From contig CM067519.1 of the NCBI GenBank assembly GCA_034509495.1, forward strand, positions 27,733,241 to 27,797,240: a DNA stretch of 64,000 bases, read 5' to 3'. A program made the position numbers and the translations under genes. The notes under the pieces were generated by a model. It did not search any database and was not told the DNA's origin. It saw only the letters and a program-made list of their open reading frames with translations. Source of the DNA: Acestrorhynchus altus (Eukaryota; Chordata; Actinopteri; Characiformes; Acestrorhynchidae). Shown in pieces: positions 12,540 to 23,300 of the stretch (position 1 is its first letter; each line of letters begins with the position of its first letter).

Positions 12540-13540
12540 ATTTGTTCTGTCTCATCATTCAGACACAAATGGTTCTAGATCCACGTCCAGCACTTTGGGT
12601 TTGGTCATTTGTAGAATAATAACGGTCTTTACTCCACCTTGAGTTCATTTTGTTAATGATGGGTAGGCAGGCTGAGCCTCAGAGCCGCCCAGGCATTCAG
12701 ACAAAATCGCTTCTTCTGTAAGCAAGTGGAACCACCTACAAGACGTTCTCAGTCACAAAGAGGAGAATTTAAGCATTTATATTGTTATTTGAACTGTTAT
12801 AATAATAATTATTTACAGAATTAATTATTTCCACATTTTATTTTATTTGGAATATTACTACTAACATCACTGCTAACCATACACAATAATAGAAGCTCAA
12901 GGTAGGTGTTTCTAATAAAGGCTTTTTCTGCTCTTTATGACACAAACACACTGCCTGTAACCTTGACCATATACGGTACTGTGAAAAAGTTTTAGTCCCC
13001 CAGTGTAAATGGGAATGTAAATCTAAAACTTGTGCACAGTACTGTACATCCATAAACTACTGTAATTATTATTTTACAGTAAATAAATGAAATGTTTATT
13101 AATTAATCATGCAGGATCTCAATTTAATTAAGGCTTAGTTACATCAGATTATTAAACAACAATAACATAAACAATAATAATACTAATAATACATTACATT
13201 ATGTAAAATAAAACACATAATAAAATATTATTGTTATTAAATAAAGTGTAAATAATTCATTTTGAATGTCTGCATGTACAAGATGTACAACTCAAACACT
13301 GGTAAATTTAATTGAGGGACTTTTATTAATTCATGCGGGATATCAATTTAATTAGGGCTTAGATACAGTCAGATTTTAAAACAACAACAACAACAATAAT
13401 AATAATAATAATGATAATAATAATAATACAGTTCAGTAAAATAAAACATCGTAAATAATGAAATTTAATTATTATTTTTATTAGGTGTGAGGGACTTTTA
13501 TTTTGAAGATTCGCTCCTCCGTGGAGAATAAAACCTCTTT
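12540..13540. other. Intergenic AT-rich stretch between cabp1 and gpat4
   Basis: It holds a small inverted-repeat element (12971-13047) and a local direct duplication. About 13100-13215 resembles 13322-13440, sharing ATTAATTCATGC, ATCAATTTAATTA and AACAACAATAA phrases. No gene is seen. Confidence 0.6.
12971..13047. mobile_element. Small inverted-repeat MITE, about 77 bp
   Basis: The left end GGTACTGTGAAAAAGTTTTAG and the right end CTAAAACTTGTGCACAGTAC are imperfect inverted repeats around a short centre. This is a typical very short miniature inverted-repeat element. Confidence 0.65.
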
Positions 13541-13549
13541 GTGTGGAAT

Positions 13550-13800
13550 AACGGAGGCTGGGGTAGATGGGGAGCTTAGCGCTGATCCGGGATCGGTTTC
13601 CAGAAGGCGCGCTCGGCTCAGTGCAGACGCGGTAGCCTGTGGTGCTGATCTGGGGTCAGCAGAGTGAGACCGGTGTGAGACCCGGGCGGAATGAGCCCGC
13701 AGCGGCTCGGTTCTGTCCCACAGGCGGAGATAAAGCCGTGTGAGGCGGCCTGCGCGGAGCAGCGGTCAGAGCAGCGGTCAGAACTTTAACGGTGAGTGAA
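13550..13800 (+). promoter_or_regulatory. CpG-rich promoter and first non-coding exon of gpat4
   Basis: A local GC- and CpG-rich island just upstream of gpat4 in otherwise AT-rich sequence. A consensus donor (GTGAGT) at 13792 would end a 5' UTR exon, which could join an exon starting at about 14466 (after CTCTCTGCAG) that carries the ATG at 14770. The start site itself is not determined. Confidence 0.55.
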
Positions 13801-14104
13801 ACGGCTGGAGGAAGTGTGTATTCTGTTAGCCGCGTTAGCATACTGGGCTAACGCCGTAAATAAAACCGCGGGATTCGGTTAAAACGCGCTTTTTACGCTT
13901 GAAACGTTCAGAAAAGCCAGCGTTTCTCGAATTTTAGCCGCGACACACCTAAATATGAAACGCGAGGCGACTTTATTTGGACTGAATAACATTTCTGGGC
14001 ATTTCTGAGAATTATAGAGCCTGATACAGGACTTTTATTATATATATGCATAATATATTCAGCGTCTTCATCATAATGACCTAAAAAGAGGGGCCAGCTT
14101 TAAA

Positions 14105-14250
14105 GTAAAAGAGGAAATTTGTCCTCCGCATTTAACCCAACCACACAGTAATATACATACACACACACACACACGCGCGTATATAAACACACACAATAGG
14201 GGGCAGTGAGCAGCCCTGCCCGGAGCGGTGAGCAGCCCTGTCCACAGTTG
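14105..14250. mobile_element. SINE-like tail fragment in the gpat4 5' intron
   Basis: Phrases GTCCTCCGCATTTAACCCA and AGGGGGCAGTGAGCAGCCC match a short interspersed repeat common in fish genomes. Related pieces are at 22690-22740, 41470-41530 and 58195-58345. A short CA run interrupts it. Confidence 0.55.
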
Positions 14251-14769
14251 GGAGATAAATGCCTAGTCAAGCTGGTTATGTTGGTTGTCCAGCTCAGGTC
14301 CTGACCAGCGCAGAGTATGTTATTGTTGAGTTGTTGACCAGCATGAACCGTAAGTCCCTCCAGCTGGACGACCAGCATCAGCCTGAGGTTCACTGTCTCT
14401 CTGGAACACCTTAGGAGCCACGCTGTATCATATAGTATTTTGACATTCTCTTTCTCTCTCTGCAGGAACGTGGTGGGTGGTTGATGTGGTGCACCTGTAG
14501 AGGCATGAAGATACAATCGAATTCTTCTGACGCGCCGCAGAGCAAAGACCTGTGTACTAAGAGCCCCCGAAAGCGGTCATAAATGTCTTGTGAAGCTGCA
14601 GGGTGTGTCGTCTTTCTCTCCTTCAGATCGTGATAAAGAGCTGTTTGTCCAGATGTGCCCATGAAGGCCTTGTTTCAGCGTAGGCTTCAAAAACTGAGGC
14701 TCTGAAAGGAGAAGGACGGACGGTCGGGTATTTCTCAGCGAGTCGGCGCTGGGTGACCTATCCGCCACC

Positions 14770-17700
14770 ATGGAATCATACCTGTTCCCATTCGATAACC
14801 TGCTATGTATGCTCCTGGGCATCTCCTTTACGGTCTGGTTCACGCTTCTGCTGGTCTTCATCATCGTCCCAGCAGTGTTTGGAGTGTCGTTTGGGATACG
14901 GAGGCTCTATATGAACACCCTGCTGAAAATATTTGAGGTGAGTCTGCAGTCAATCAGTCCACATCTTCAACTTTGCTCATTCTGACACTGTAATACACTA
15001 CAGGAAGTCTAGGGGGCGCTCTATAATGTTCATGAGGGTGTGTGTGTGTGTGTGTGTGGAGGGGGGTGGGTTGGGATGAATTAATAGACAAAAATGCTAC
15101 TGATTACTGTTTTCAGTCGATTTCAGTTTATAGTTACATAAAATCATGACGTCCCCTGATCCTCCATGCCATCCAAACCCTGCTACATCTACACCCCCTC
15201 CCAAAACACCGCCCTGTTGTGATCAAACCAGTGTTGACCATTAAACACTGAACTCCGGGTTCTGTTAGTGTTCAGTGTTTGTTTGTTTGTTGTTTTTTAC
15301 AGTGGGCAACACTGAGGATGGAGAGAGGAGCTAAAGAGAAGAACCAGCAGCTCTACAAACCCTGCAGCAACGGTGAGCAGCTTTAATGCGACTGTCACCG
15401 TCACACCCTCACTGTGCTGGTGTTCGTACTCCAGTAGGAACTGGGACCCAGAAAGCAACCAATCAGTTAGTGATGTGCCAAATAATACAAAAAACTTTAT
15501 TGCGGGTGGGGGGTCTGTTGTTGCGGGTCGGGGGTCTGTTGTTGCGGGTGGGGGGTCTGTTGTTGCGGGTCAGGGGTTGTTAAGTAATCTCTTCTTCGTG
15601 GTCCTCCTTACTCCTTCAGGCATCATAGCAAAGGAGCCAGCATCTCTGGAGCAGGAAATCCAGGAGATGAGGCGGAGCGGGAGCGGTAACGGACTTGGCG
15701 GGGCAGAGTTTGAAATGTCTGACATTTTCCACTTCTGTCGGCGCGGCGTGGAGAGCATCGTGGACGACGAGGTGACGAAGCGCTTCTCTGCAGAGGAGCT
15801 GGAGTCCTGGAACCTGCTGACCCGCAGCAACTACAACTTTCACCACATCAGCACCCGGCTCACTGTGCTGTGGGGGGTGGGGGTCCTCATCCGCTATGGC
15901 ATCCTTCTGCCACTAAGGTACAGTGCAGGGACATCCTGCGTCCCCTGAGGTACTGTAGGATAAGCAGAGGGGCCACCTGAGTACCACTCAGGTGGGGGGA
16001 GGGGTGTGAAATCCTGTTCTTATTGCGGTACAGTGGGGTGGTCAGGGGCATCACGCTGCCTTTTAGGTGATGATGGGGTAGAGGGAACATCCTGCTGCCT
16101 TACAGTGGGGTAAGGAAAGGGGGCATGTTACTGCCAATAGAGCACAGTTGTTTGGGGGCATCGGGCAGGTAAGACAATGGGGCGTTCCATTTCCATTAGT
16201 GCACAGTTGGGGCAGGGGTGTTGTCCTGCCACTCAATAATGGTGGGGTTAGGCTGGAGGCATCCTACTGCCATCGGAGCACAATGGGGATGGGCACATCC
16301 TGCTGCCACTCACGTATAGTTGTGTAAGGAAAGGGGGCATCTTGATGCCACTGGAGCACAGTTGGTTGGGGCTAAAGGAAGGGTCCATCTTGCTGTTAGT
16401 CATACTACATGATGCAGAGACGGACATCCTGCTGCCACTGTGGAACAGTGGAGTGAGCAGGAGGACCTCCTGCTATCACTCAAGTGCAGAATGATGATAA
16501 GGGTGCTGCTGCTGCTGCTGCTTGAGCTCACAGGGTCAGCAGGGGGCATCCTGCTGCCACTCAAGAGCTACAGGCGAGGATATGTTTATCCTCTGTGATT
16601 ACCATCAGTTTACCTGTAGGGCTGTTCTGGTATTGTTGTTCCTCACCCACAACAAAGAAAACCTGGAGTAACTGTTTCCACCCCGATCAGATTTGGTATT
16701 GTGTGTGTGTGTGTGTATGTGTGTGTGTGTGTGAGTGTGAGAGAGAGTGAAAGGTGCAGGACCCTGAGGGTGTGTTATTTTTAAGAATCAGTCAATTTTA
16801 ATTCCTGTAAAGATCAATTTGCAAAGCAGATGCGATTACAGGAAGTCGTGTGTGTGTGTGGTGAGAGGATTTATGAATAATTCATAGCCTGTGTTTGTCT
16901 AATGTTGCTTCACGCACACACACATACATACACACACACACACACACACACCAGCTGTGGTCTCTCTTATCTGATATTGCTCTGGGTGTTTCTTTTTCCA
17001 TGGGAGTGGCGTCACACTCTTCTTTCAGAAGAAAAGTGTTTTCAGGTGGAGTTTGTGAGATGTTTGAGTGGAACAGGACCGTAGTCTGCCTCAAATTTAC
17101 ACAATGTCAGTGTTCCAGATTAAACTGATTGTGTAATTTTCATAAAGGGTTTGAAATATGAGTCGCCCAATAGCTCCACATTTGTGGCCGCCTGAGGTTA
17201 GTCACATAAATCATTCCTCACACAAAGATCACAATCTAGGGATGTGTGTTGGCTTTAGTCCCCATTTCTGTATTTTAAAAATGTGTATGTATTGTCATCT
17301 GCGGTTGTGCACATAAGTCTTGGATATTGGCATTCCCGTGTGTGGTATTTCTGAATTCAACGTTGTATTTGGTTTGTGTTCGGCAGGGTCACTCTGGCGT
17401 TCACTGGAGTCGGACTGCTTGTATTTCTCACATCCATTATTGGCTTGCTGCCAAATGGAGGGTAAGTTCAGTGAACACCACTGTTGCAAAGTCAACATTG
17501 TTTATGGAATTATTTGCATCAAAAAACGATAACATTCAGTTATTCATTCTGACAGACTGTAATACACTACAGGAAGCGTAGGGGGCGCTCTATAACGCTC
17601 TATAATGTTCATATGATCCACACGCTCGTTCTGACAGACTGTAATACACTACAGTTTAATACAGTATTGTTATTATTATTATTATTTACTGTTTTGTTAC

Positions 17701-19414
17701 ATCATAAATAATAAACTGAATGGACGTGACTGTCCTGCGTGTCTCTGACAGGATGAAGAGTTTTCTGAGTGAGAAGTCCCATCTGATGTGCTACCGCATC
17801 TGTGTTCGCGCTCTAACCGCCATCATCACCTACCACGACAGGTACACACCCCGCAGCAGTGTACTTCACACTTCACACCAGCTGGAGCTTTAAACACAAC
17901 AGCAGGATCATCTAATGAGGCCAAAATCCCCCACCGTTCAGTCTCTTCCCTCAAACTCACCGGATTCATTAATTATAGACTCATTAAAGATACGAGGGGA
18001 CGTAGACCTAAGAAAATGGAGACTGGAGTGGGATTTTCTCAGTATGATGACCGTCTCACGGTGTAATGATATGACAGGACACAGTATGTCACACTTCTAC
18101 TTTGTCTTGGTCTTTTCATCATTAGAGGCATGAAAAACGGGTTTGTTTAACAAATGACTTATTAATTTCAAATTAAAAAGTTACACATAAAAACTTTCCC
18201 TTTTAATAAATAAATAAAGTCAAATGAATAATGGATTAATAATCAATGGATTCATCTGCTGATTATATGGTTTAACACATCACCATGAATGTACCCACCA
18301 CGGTACACCTTGAACCGGTGTGGCTTTTATTGGGCTGCAGTAGCATCAGAGGATTACTGTACTGGTTCTGCCAGACCCAGAAATGTGACTATGACTTCTG
18401 CTGTGGTGGGCGTTGGTTTCGTCTGAGAGTGTGACGTTTCCTCTTTCCTCCGCAGTGAAAACAAACCCAAGAACGGAGGAATCTGCGTGGCCAATCACAC
18501 GTCCCCTATTGATGTCATCATCTTGGCCAGTGATGGCTGCTATGCAATGGTAGGTGTTGCACTGATTAGACGCAGAACCCTGAACCTTTATCTGACCTCA
18601 CGTTCCCCAGAACACTTTAAATAAACCAGTTCAGGGTTCATTATGAACCTGAGTCAGGAGAGCCTGTGCTGTTCTCAGGAGGTCAGTAGGGGGGGCTCAT
18701 GAGAAAGCCATGAGGTTGTAGATCAGAACTGAAGAGTTTGCTGTAGCGTACGCATATTGGCTTCCACATGTATCCTGCATCCATCTGGGTTAGGGTTAGG
18801 GTTGTGCGCGTCCTCGGAAATTGACTCGACGCGTACACGAGGTGCAGTACTAACAAAACCGGTAGGGGGCAGTACAGCACCACAGTAGCTCCACAGTTTC
18901 ACGCATCTGTATGATATGTTGCCTCTGCACAGTGACTAATATACCGGTCAGAACTGCTGGCCAGAGATCAGTATTTTTTTCGTTGATGTGGAACCCTGCT
19001 CTGTGTTCTCTGGATTGCCCTCTAGTGGAAGCCTCCAGTAACACACACAAGTCAAGTATGTACACATTCACATCCCAGCCAGCTGTCTGTGAACACAGCC
19101 AAACAGCAAGTGTGTTTTTAGCAGATCAGTGTTTCACGTTGAGAGGGAAAACAATGTGGGAGTGGATTTAGAAAATCTACCCTGCTTGTGGGCAGGGCTT
19201 GTGCACTAAAGCTGCTGAAGCAGAGCAACTGTGTTAGAACAACACTTTCTGTGGATTATTTTCATGATTTAGAAGTGAAGGAGCTGCTGGAGGACTTTTG
19301 TGGGGAAATGTGAACTGTTTAAACAGCTCTGGGACTTTTATTGTGAAATGGACGATTTCATTCCAGTGCCTAATTCACATACATGTGTCTTATATGATTC
19401 ATTTTGATTTTATA

Positions 19415-19471
<57 letters not shown>

Positions 19472-20453
19472 CACGGTGGTCTTGATGGGGGTCATCCAGA
19501 GAGCTATGGTGAAAGCCTGTCCACACATCTGGTTTGAGCGCTCAGAAGTCAAAGACAGACATCTAGTGGCCAAATGTATCACTACACCTGTAACATTAAT
19601 TATTTAGCCGTTGAAGCTGCTTTAATAATAATACTCTTCAGCCGTAATCTGTTCTTTTTATTGTATATCAAGCTTTTGATTGTTCTTTCATTATTCAGCG
19701 CTGCACTGTAATGTTCATATGATCCACACTCATACTGACAGATGTAGCACACTTGTAACTCACACCTGGTGTCTGAATGTGACTGACAGTAGAAGCTTGT
19801 GAAGTTGCGTTAAATCTCTTTGTTGAATCCTGTTTTGCTGTGTTTGTCACTTTCTAATCGTTATTCATGTTGTCTTCAGACTAAAGATCAAAGCAGATAA
19901 AGTCTCAAAACTGCCCATCCTGATTTTCTCCTCCGGAGGCAGGTCAGCACGTGACACACCGAAAAAATGACGCTTCATGGCCTCTATTCACACACTAACA
20001 ACGTGCTTCCTTTCAGGCACCTGCATCAACAACACGTCAGTGATGATGTTCAAGAAGGGCAGCTTTGAGATCGGCTGCACCGTGTATCCAGTGGCCATAA
20101 AGGTAGCCTGCTTTTCCTCCTCTCTGGAATTTCACTTTCACTGTTAATCCAAGATTGGATTAAAATTGAGCTAAAGATCTGTGTGTGTGTGTGTGTATGT
20201 GTTCAGTATGACCTCTCAAGGCTTTGAGACGTACTCTGAACAGCAGTAAGTTTGGCATGGTGAACTACCTCCTGCACATGATGAGCAGCTGGGCCATCGT
20301 CTGCAGCGTGTGGTACCTCCCTCCCATGAGCCGAGAGGTGAGGAGCACTCTCAACCCCTCACAATTAGTGTTTTCAAACTAGTGTTGTTTTCCAGACCCG
20401 AGAGTGCTCACTCTGAGGATCTCCGGTCCTCCTGAAATCAATCAGTGAGAATA

Positions 20454-20517
<64 letters not shown>

Positions 20518-21042
20518 GGTGAGGATGCTGTGCAGCTTGGCGTAACCGAGTGAAGGCTGCCATCGCTGTGGAAAGGGGTCTGGGCTGACCTGTTGGTGGT
20601 GAGACTCTGATTTCTTTCCTTGGCTTGTAAACAGCCAGGACACATGGCATCAAGATTCACCGCTGCACAGAGATACGGGGGTCACAGAGCATTTGAAATT
20701 TAGCAACACCATAGCAACCACCCAGGATCCCCTACATACTCCTCAAACACCCCAGTAACCAGATTGTAACCGCTTAGAAACACCTAAACCAAAACGATCA
20801 CCAGGAATACCATAGTGACCACCTGACCCCATAGAAAACCATCTGTAATGCCATAGCAACCACATGGATGCAGCACTTTTCTTCGTAACCTCGTCTCCGT
20901 TGTGTTCCGTGTTGACAGGGACGGGGGTTTAAAGCGGGAGAAGGTGAAGGAGGTGTTTAAGGAGCAGCAGCAGAAGCTCTACAGCAAAGTGCTGGTGGTG
21001 AAGACCGGAGCCGCTCCCGAGGACCAGAAGGACTCCTGCTGA
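14770..21042 (+). CDS. gpat4: Glycerol-3-phosphate acyltransferase 4, frame disrupted in 3' exons
   Basis: ER membrane enzyme acylating glycerol-3-phosphate at sn-1, the first step of glycerolipid synthesis. The ATG at 14770 has a perfect Kozak context (GCCACCATGG). Intact exons are 14770-14937 (hydrophobic N-terminus, FIIVPAVFGVSFGIRRLYM), 15303-15372, 15620-15917, 17387-17461, 17752-17841 and 18456-18549 (acyltransferase block I, NHTSPID). Homologous but damaged exons follow at about 19470-19575 (VIQRAMVKACPHIWFERSE; no acceptor), 19880-19936/42 (block III FPEG not readable), 20207-20337 (in-frame TGA, recovering at KFGMVNYLL) and 20518-20598 (frameshifts, TGA). Exon 20017-20102 (CINNTSVMMFKKGSFEIG, YPVAIK) and the last exon, 20919-21042, are clean. 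Expected product is about 455-460 residues. It is either a recent pseudogene or local assembly error. GPAT3 is the close alternative, but the N-terminus fits GPAT4. Confidence 0.88.
15500..15583. repeat. G-rich 21-bp tandem repeat (gpat4 intron 2)
   Basis: Four copies of GGGTCTGTTGTTGCGGGT(C/G)G-type units immediately upstream of exon 3. Regular G-runs would allow G-quadruplex formation on the + strand. The array stays open in three frames, which produces a spurious ORF. Confidence 0.85.
15895..16570. repeat. Degenerate minisatellite spanning the exon 3/intron 3 junction of gpat4
   Basis: A dozen or so diverged units of about 40-70 bp with the core CATCCTGCTGCCACT followed by AGTACAGTGGGG. 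The first unit is the end of coding exon 3 plus its splice donor (GGCATCCTTCTGCCACTAAG then GTACAGTG, 15898-15925), so the array continues exon sequence into the intron. Confidence 0.8.
18787..18803. repeat. Short telomere-like TTAGGG run (gpat4 intron 6)
   Basis: GGGTTAGGGTTAGGGTT, just under three hexamers. It is too short to be more than a chance or relic interstitial telomere-type repeat. Confidence 0.5.
19418..19469. repeat. (TG)n microsatellite abutting gpat4 exon 7
   Basis: Runs directly into the recognisable exon 7 homology (CACGGTGGTC), leaving no AG acceptor between. Confidence 0.96.
20456..20514. repeat. (TG)n microsatellite
   Basis: Ends at the TAGAG acceptor of gpat4 exon 11. 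Confidence 0.97.
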
Positions 21043-21600
21043 ACCCCGACTGCACTGACCTCACTGAGCCCAGAGGGCAGGAGCTGACCGGCCTGCAGAA
21101 CACAGCAGGGCCCAGACCGCAGCCCTGAGGAACGGCATGAAGAGAACCCAACTGAAGTAAACGGAACTGAACTGGAGGAGGCTGCCGCCTGCGCCTCCGA
21201 TCACCACTCCATTCGCTCGTCCTGGAGATCTTTCTTTGCACACTTTGTACCATAGTAACAAACAAGCAGAGCTGCAGACTGCTCTTTTCGACTTCCGCTA
21301 GAACCAGTGAGCGAAAGTGTTGCGCTGCATGAAGTTGAACGAATTTCTGTTTTTATTTTCTATTTATTTATTTTTTGTGAAGTCTGTTACCGTAGTTACG
21401 TGTCCGTGTTTGAAGTCCGTTGCTGTAATGCATGTTCTTCCTGCAGGTGGAGCCGCAGAGCAGTGAGGTTTGTTGTAAAGAAGGCGGGGAAGAGCTTTTT
21501 CTGAGCTTGTGAGAGGATCCAGCTCACGCGTGTAGCTGCTGTAGCTCAGACACTGTCAGCATCTCTGTGGAGTGTTTTTTAAATAAAGCTCTAAACGTTT
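21043..21600 (+). other. gpat4 3' UTR with poly(A) signal
   Basis: Non-coding sequence from the stop to a canonical AATAAA at 21582-21587. The clean last exon and plausible 3' end argue that the locus is, or recently was, transcribed. Confidence 0.6.
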
Positions 21601-23050
21601 TCTTTTTAACTGTCTCTCCAGCTTCTCTTGGACTTATCGAAGGGACATTTCAGAGTAAAATCAAAGACGTGTTCACTGTCCCTCCTCCCACTGCCCTCCG
21701 GTCTGACGGTGGAACAGCACTACCAAGCAGGGCCATACGGGACAGTGTACTGAATTATATATGGGCAAAATTATTGGGACACTCTGAAATCATGGGTATT
21801 AAAGAGTTAATCTTGCTCTCACGTCGTCCTGATGTCCAGACCAGTCCGTGCTCTTAAACTGACCTAAAATGTGCAAGCGGACAGCGCGTCACTGCTGTCG
21901 TCCACTTTCCCTCTTCAGCATTTGGTGAATTACAATCTGGGTATCTATGAAATACCATAGTGACACCACAGCAACCACCCGGGCTATCATATTGACTATA
22001 GCACCAGAGTAACAATTGGCAACAATTTAACAGCTGGGACACCATATTGACTACCTAGTAACCCCACAGCAACCATCTAGCAACAACTTGCCAACATCAT
22101 AGCAACCAACTAGGATACCACACTGATTACCTAGCAACACCATAGCAACCACCTGGGCTACCGTATTGACTACCTAGCAACCATCTGGAAACCCACAGCA
22201 CCTCGATCCACTGGAGCCTATAGAATGACACACCGCTGTTTCTGTTCCCGTGTGTGTGTGTGTGTGTGTCAGGGTCTCTTATCTCTCCACTGCAGAAGAG
22301 CTGAACTAATAGAGTGTAAGGTCTGGTCACTGATACAGCCCTGCTGTCACAGCTCAACCTCCGATCACAGAGCTCCTCACACCCAGTTCTGTCCCAGTAT
22401 TCTCAGTGACGTCGTCCCGCATTATGGGCCGCAGTGTGGGAGCCTCTCTCTCTGACCATCTGACTAAAATGTCTGATCTACAGGTCAGATGATCTGCCTG
22501 TATTTTAGGGATCAGTTCTACTGTCAGTTACTCACAGTGACAGAAGGGCAGGTTCTCAGCCTGTGTTCAGGTTGAGGTTCTGTGGGGTTAATGAGAACAA
22601 AGCCTGAACTCCAGCCTGACCATGTACGTGCATACACACACACGCACACACAGAACAGACTCTACAGTTGCGAGCTGGTGGTTCAGGGACTCGAATCAGC
22701 GACCTTCTGCTTAAAGGCAGCTCATCTTACATATCAGTGGGTCAGTAGATGTATGGAGGGATGGATGGTCAGTACATGGAGGGATGGGTGGAGGGTGTGG
22801 ATGAGGTGTGCTGTGAGGGCAGTGGTGTTGTAGTGCACTATGTAGGGGCAGTTGTGGGTTGGTACACTGGACAGTTACATTTCCAGCCAATCCCAGAGCA
22901 GGACGGGCACCACAAGCACGCCTGCCAAAGTGGGCGTGGCTTGTGTAAAGGGGTGTGGAACTAAACGGTCATGCTGAGAAATGCGTGACCACGGCCAATC
23001 TGGGGCTGGCACCTGGTCATTGCATCACTAGGAAATCCTGCCCACTGGGC
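21600..23050. other. Intergenic stretch between gpat4 and rab11fip1
   Basis: No gene recognised. It contains an array of the interspersed CCATAGCAACCACCTGG-type repeat (about 21945-22185), a short TG run (22251-22270) and a fragment at about 22690-22740 (GGGACTCGAATCAGCGACCT) that looks like a SINE tail. Confidence 0.55.
21945..22190. repeat. Array of the GGTTGCTATGG interspersed repeat (reverse orientation)
   Basis: Degenerate 15-40 bp units (CACCATAGCAACCACCTGG, ATATTGACTACCTAGCAAC). Blocks of the same unit occur at about 8815-8870, 9330-9480, 20700-20875, 45725-46020, 51480-51715 and 52960-53280, in both orientations. Confidence 0.75.
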
Positions 23051-23300
23051 TGTTGCCTTTATTGGAGAAGTTTGAGAGTGTGAAGGCGTGTGAGTCTGTG
23101 TAAGTGTGTGAGCGGTATGCCGCTGGCGGATCACAGCGAGTATGTGACGTCGCGCGTGTGTGCGCGTGCTGCGGGCGCGCGCGCTGCGGACCCGGGGCGC
23201 GGAGGGCGCGCGCGCGCTGCTGCAGGTGGGCGCGCAGAGCTTTAGCACGGACAGGGGTCAGTCCGGACCGGACCCGCTGTGGGCCGGACAGGAGGCCGCG
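23000..23300 (+). promoter_or_regulatory. CpG-rich promoter/first-exon island of rab11fip1
   Basis: Very high CpG density (about 23110-23460, for example GCGCGCGCGCTGCGGACC), covering the first coding exon and its immediate upstream. This contrasts with the AT-rich flanks and is typical of a vertebrate CpG-island promoter. No TATA box is seen. Confidence 0.5.

Larger units (their letters stand above)
10604..12540 (+). other. cabp1 3' UTR and poly(A) region
   Basis: Non-coding sequence after the cabp1 stop. It contains a TTTA run near 11000-11045, a minisatellite at 11680-11993 and a long TG tract at 12376-12439. An ATTAAA signal at 12514-12519 is the best candidate poly(A) signal, giving a 3' UTR of about 1.9 kb. 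No ORF here looks coding. Confidence 0.55.

Noticed and set aside
18787..18803. Interstitial telomere as a chromosome-fusion scar
   Set aside because: Fewer than three TTAGGG units; easily chance.
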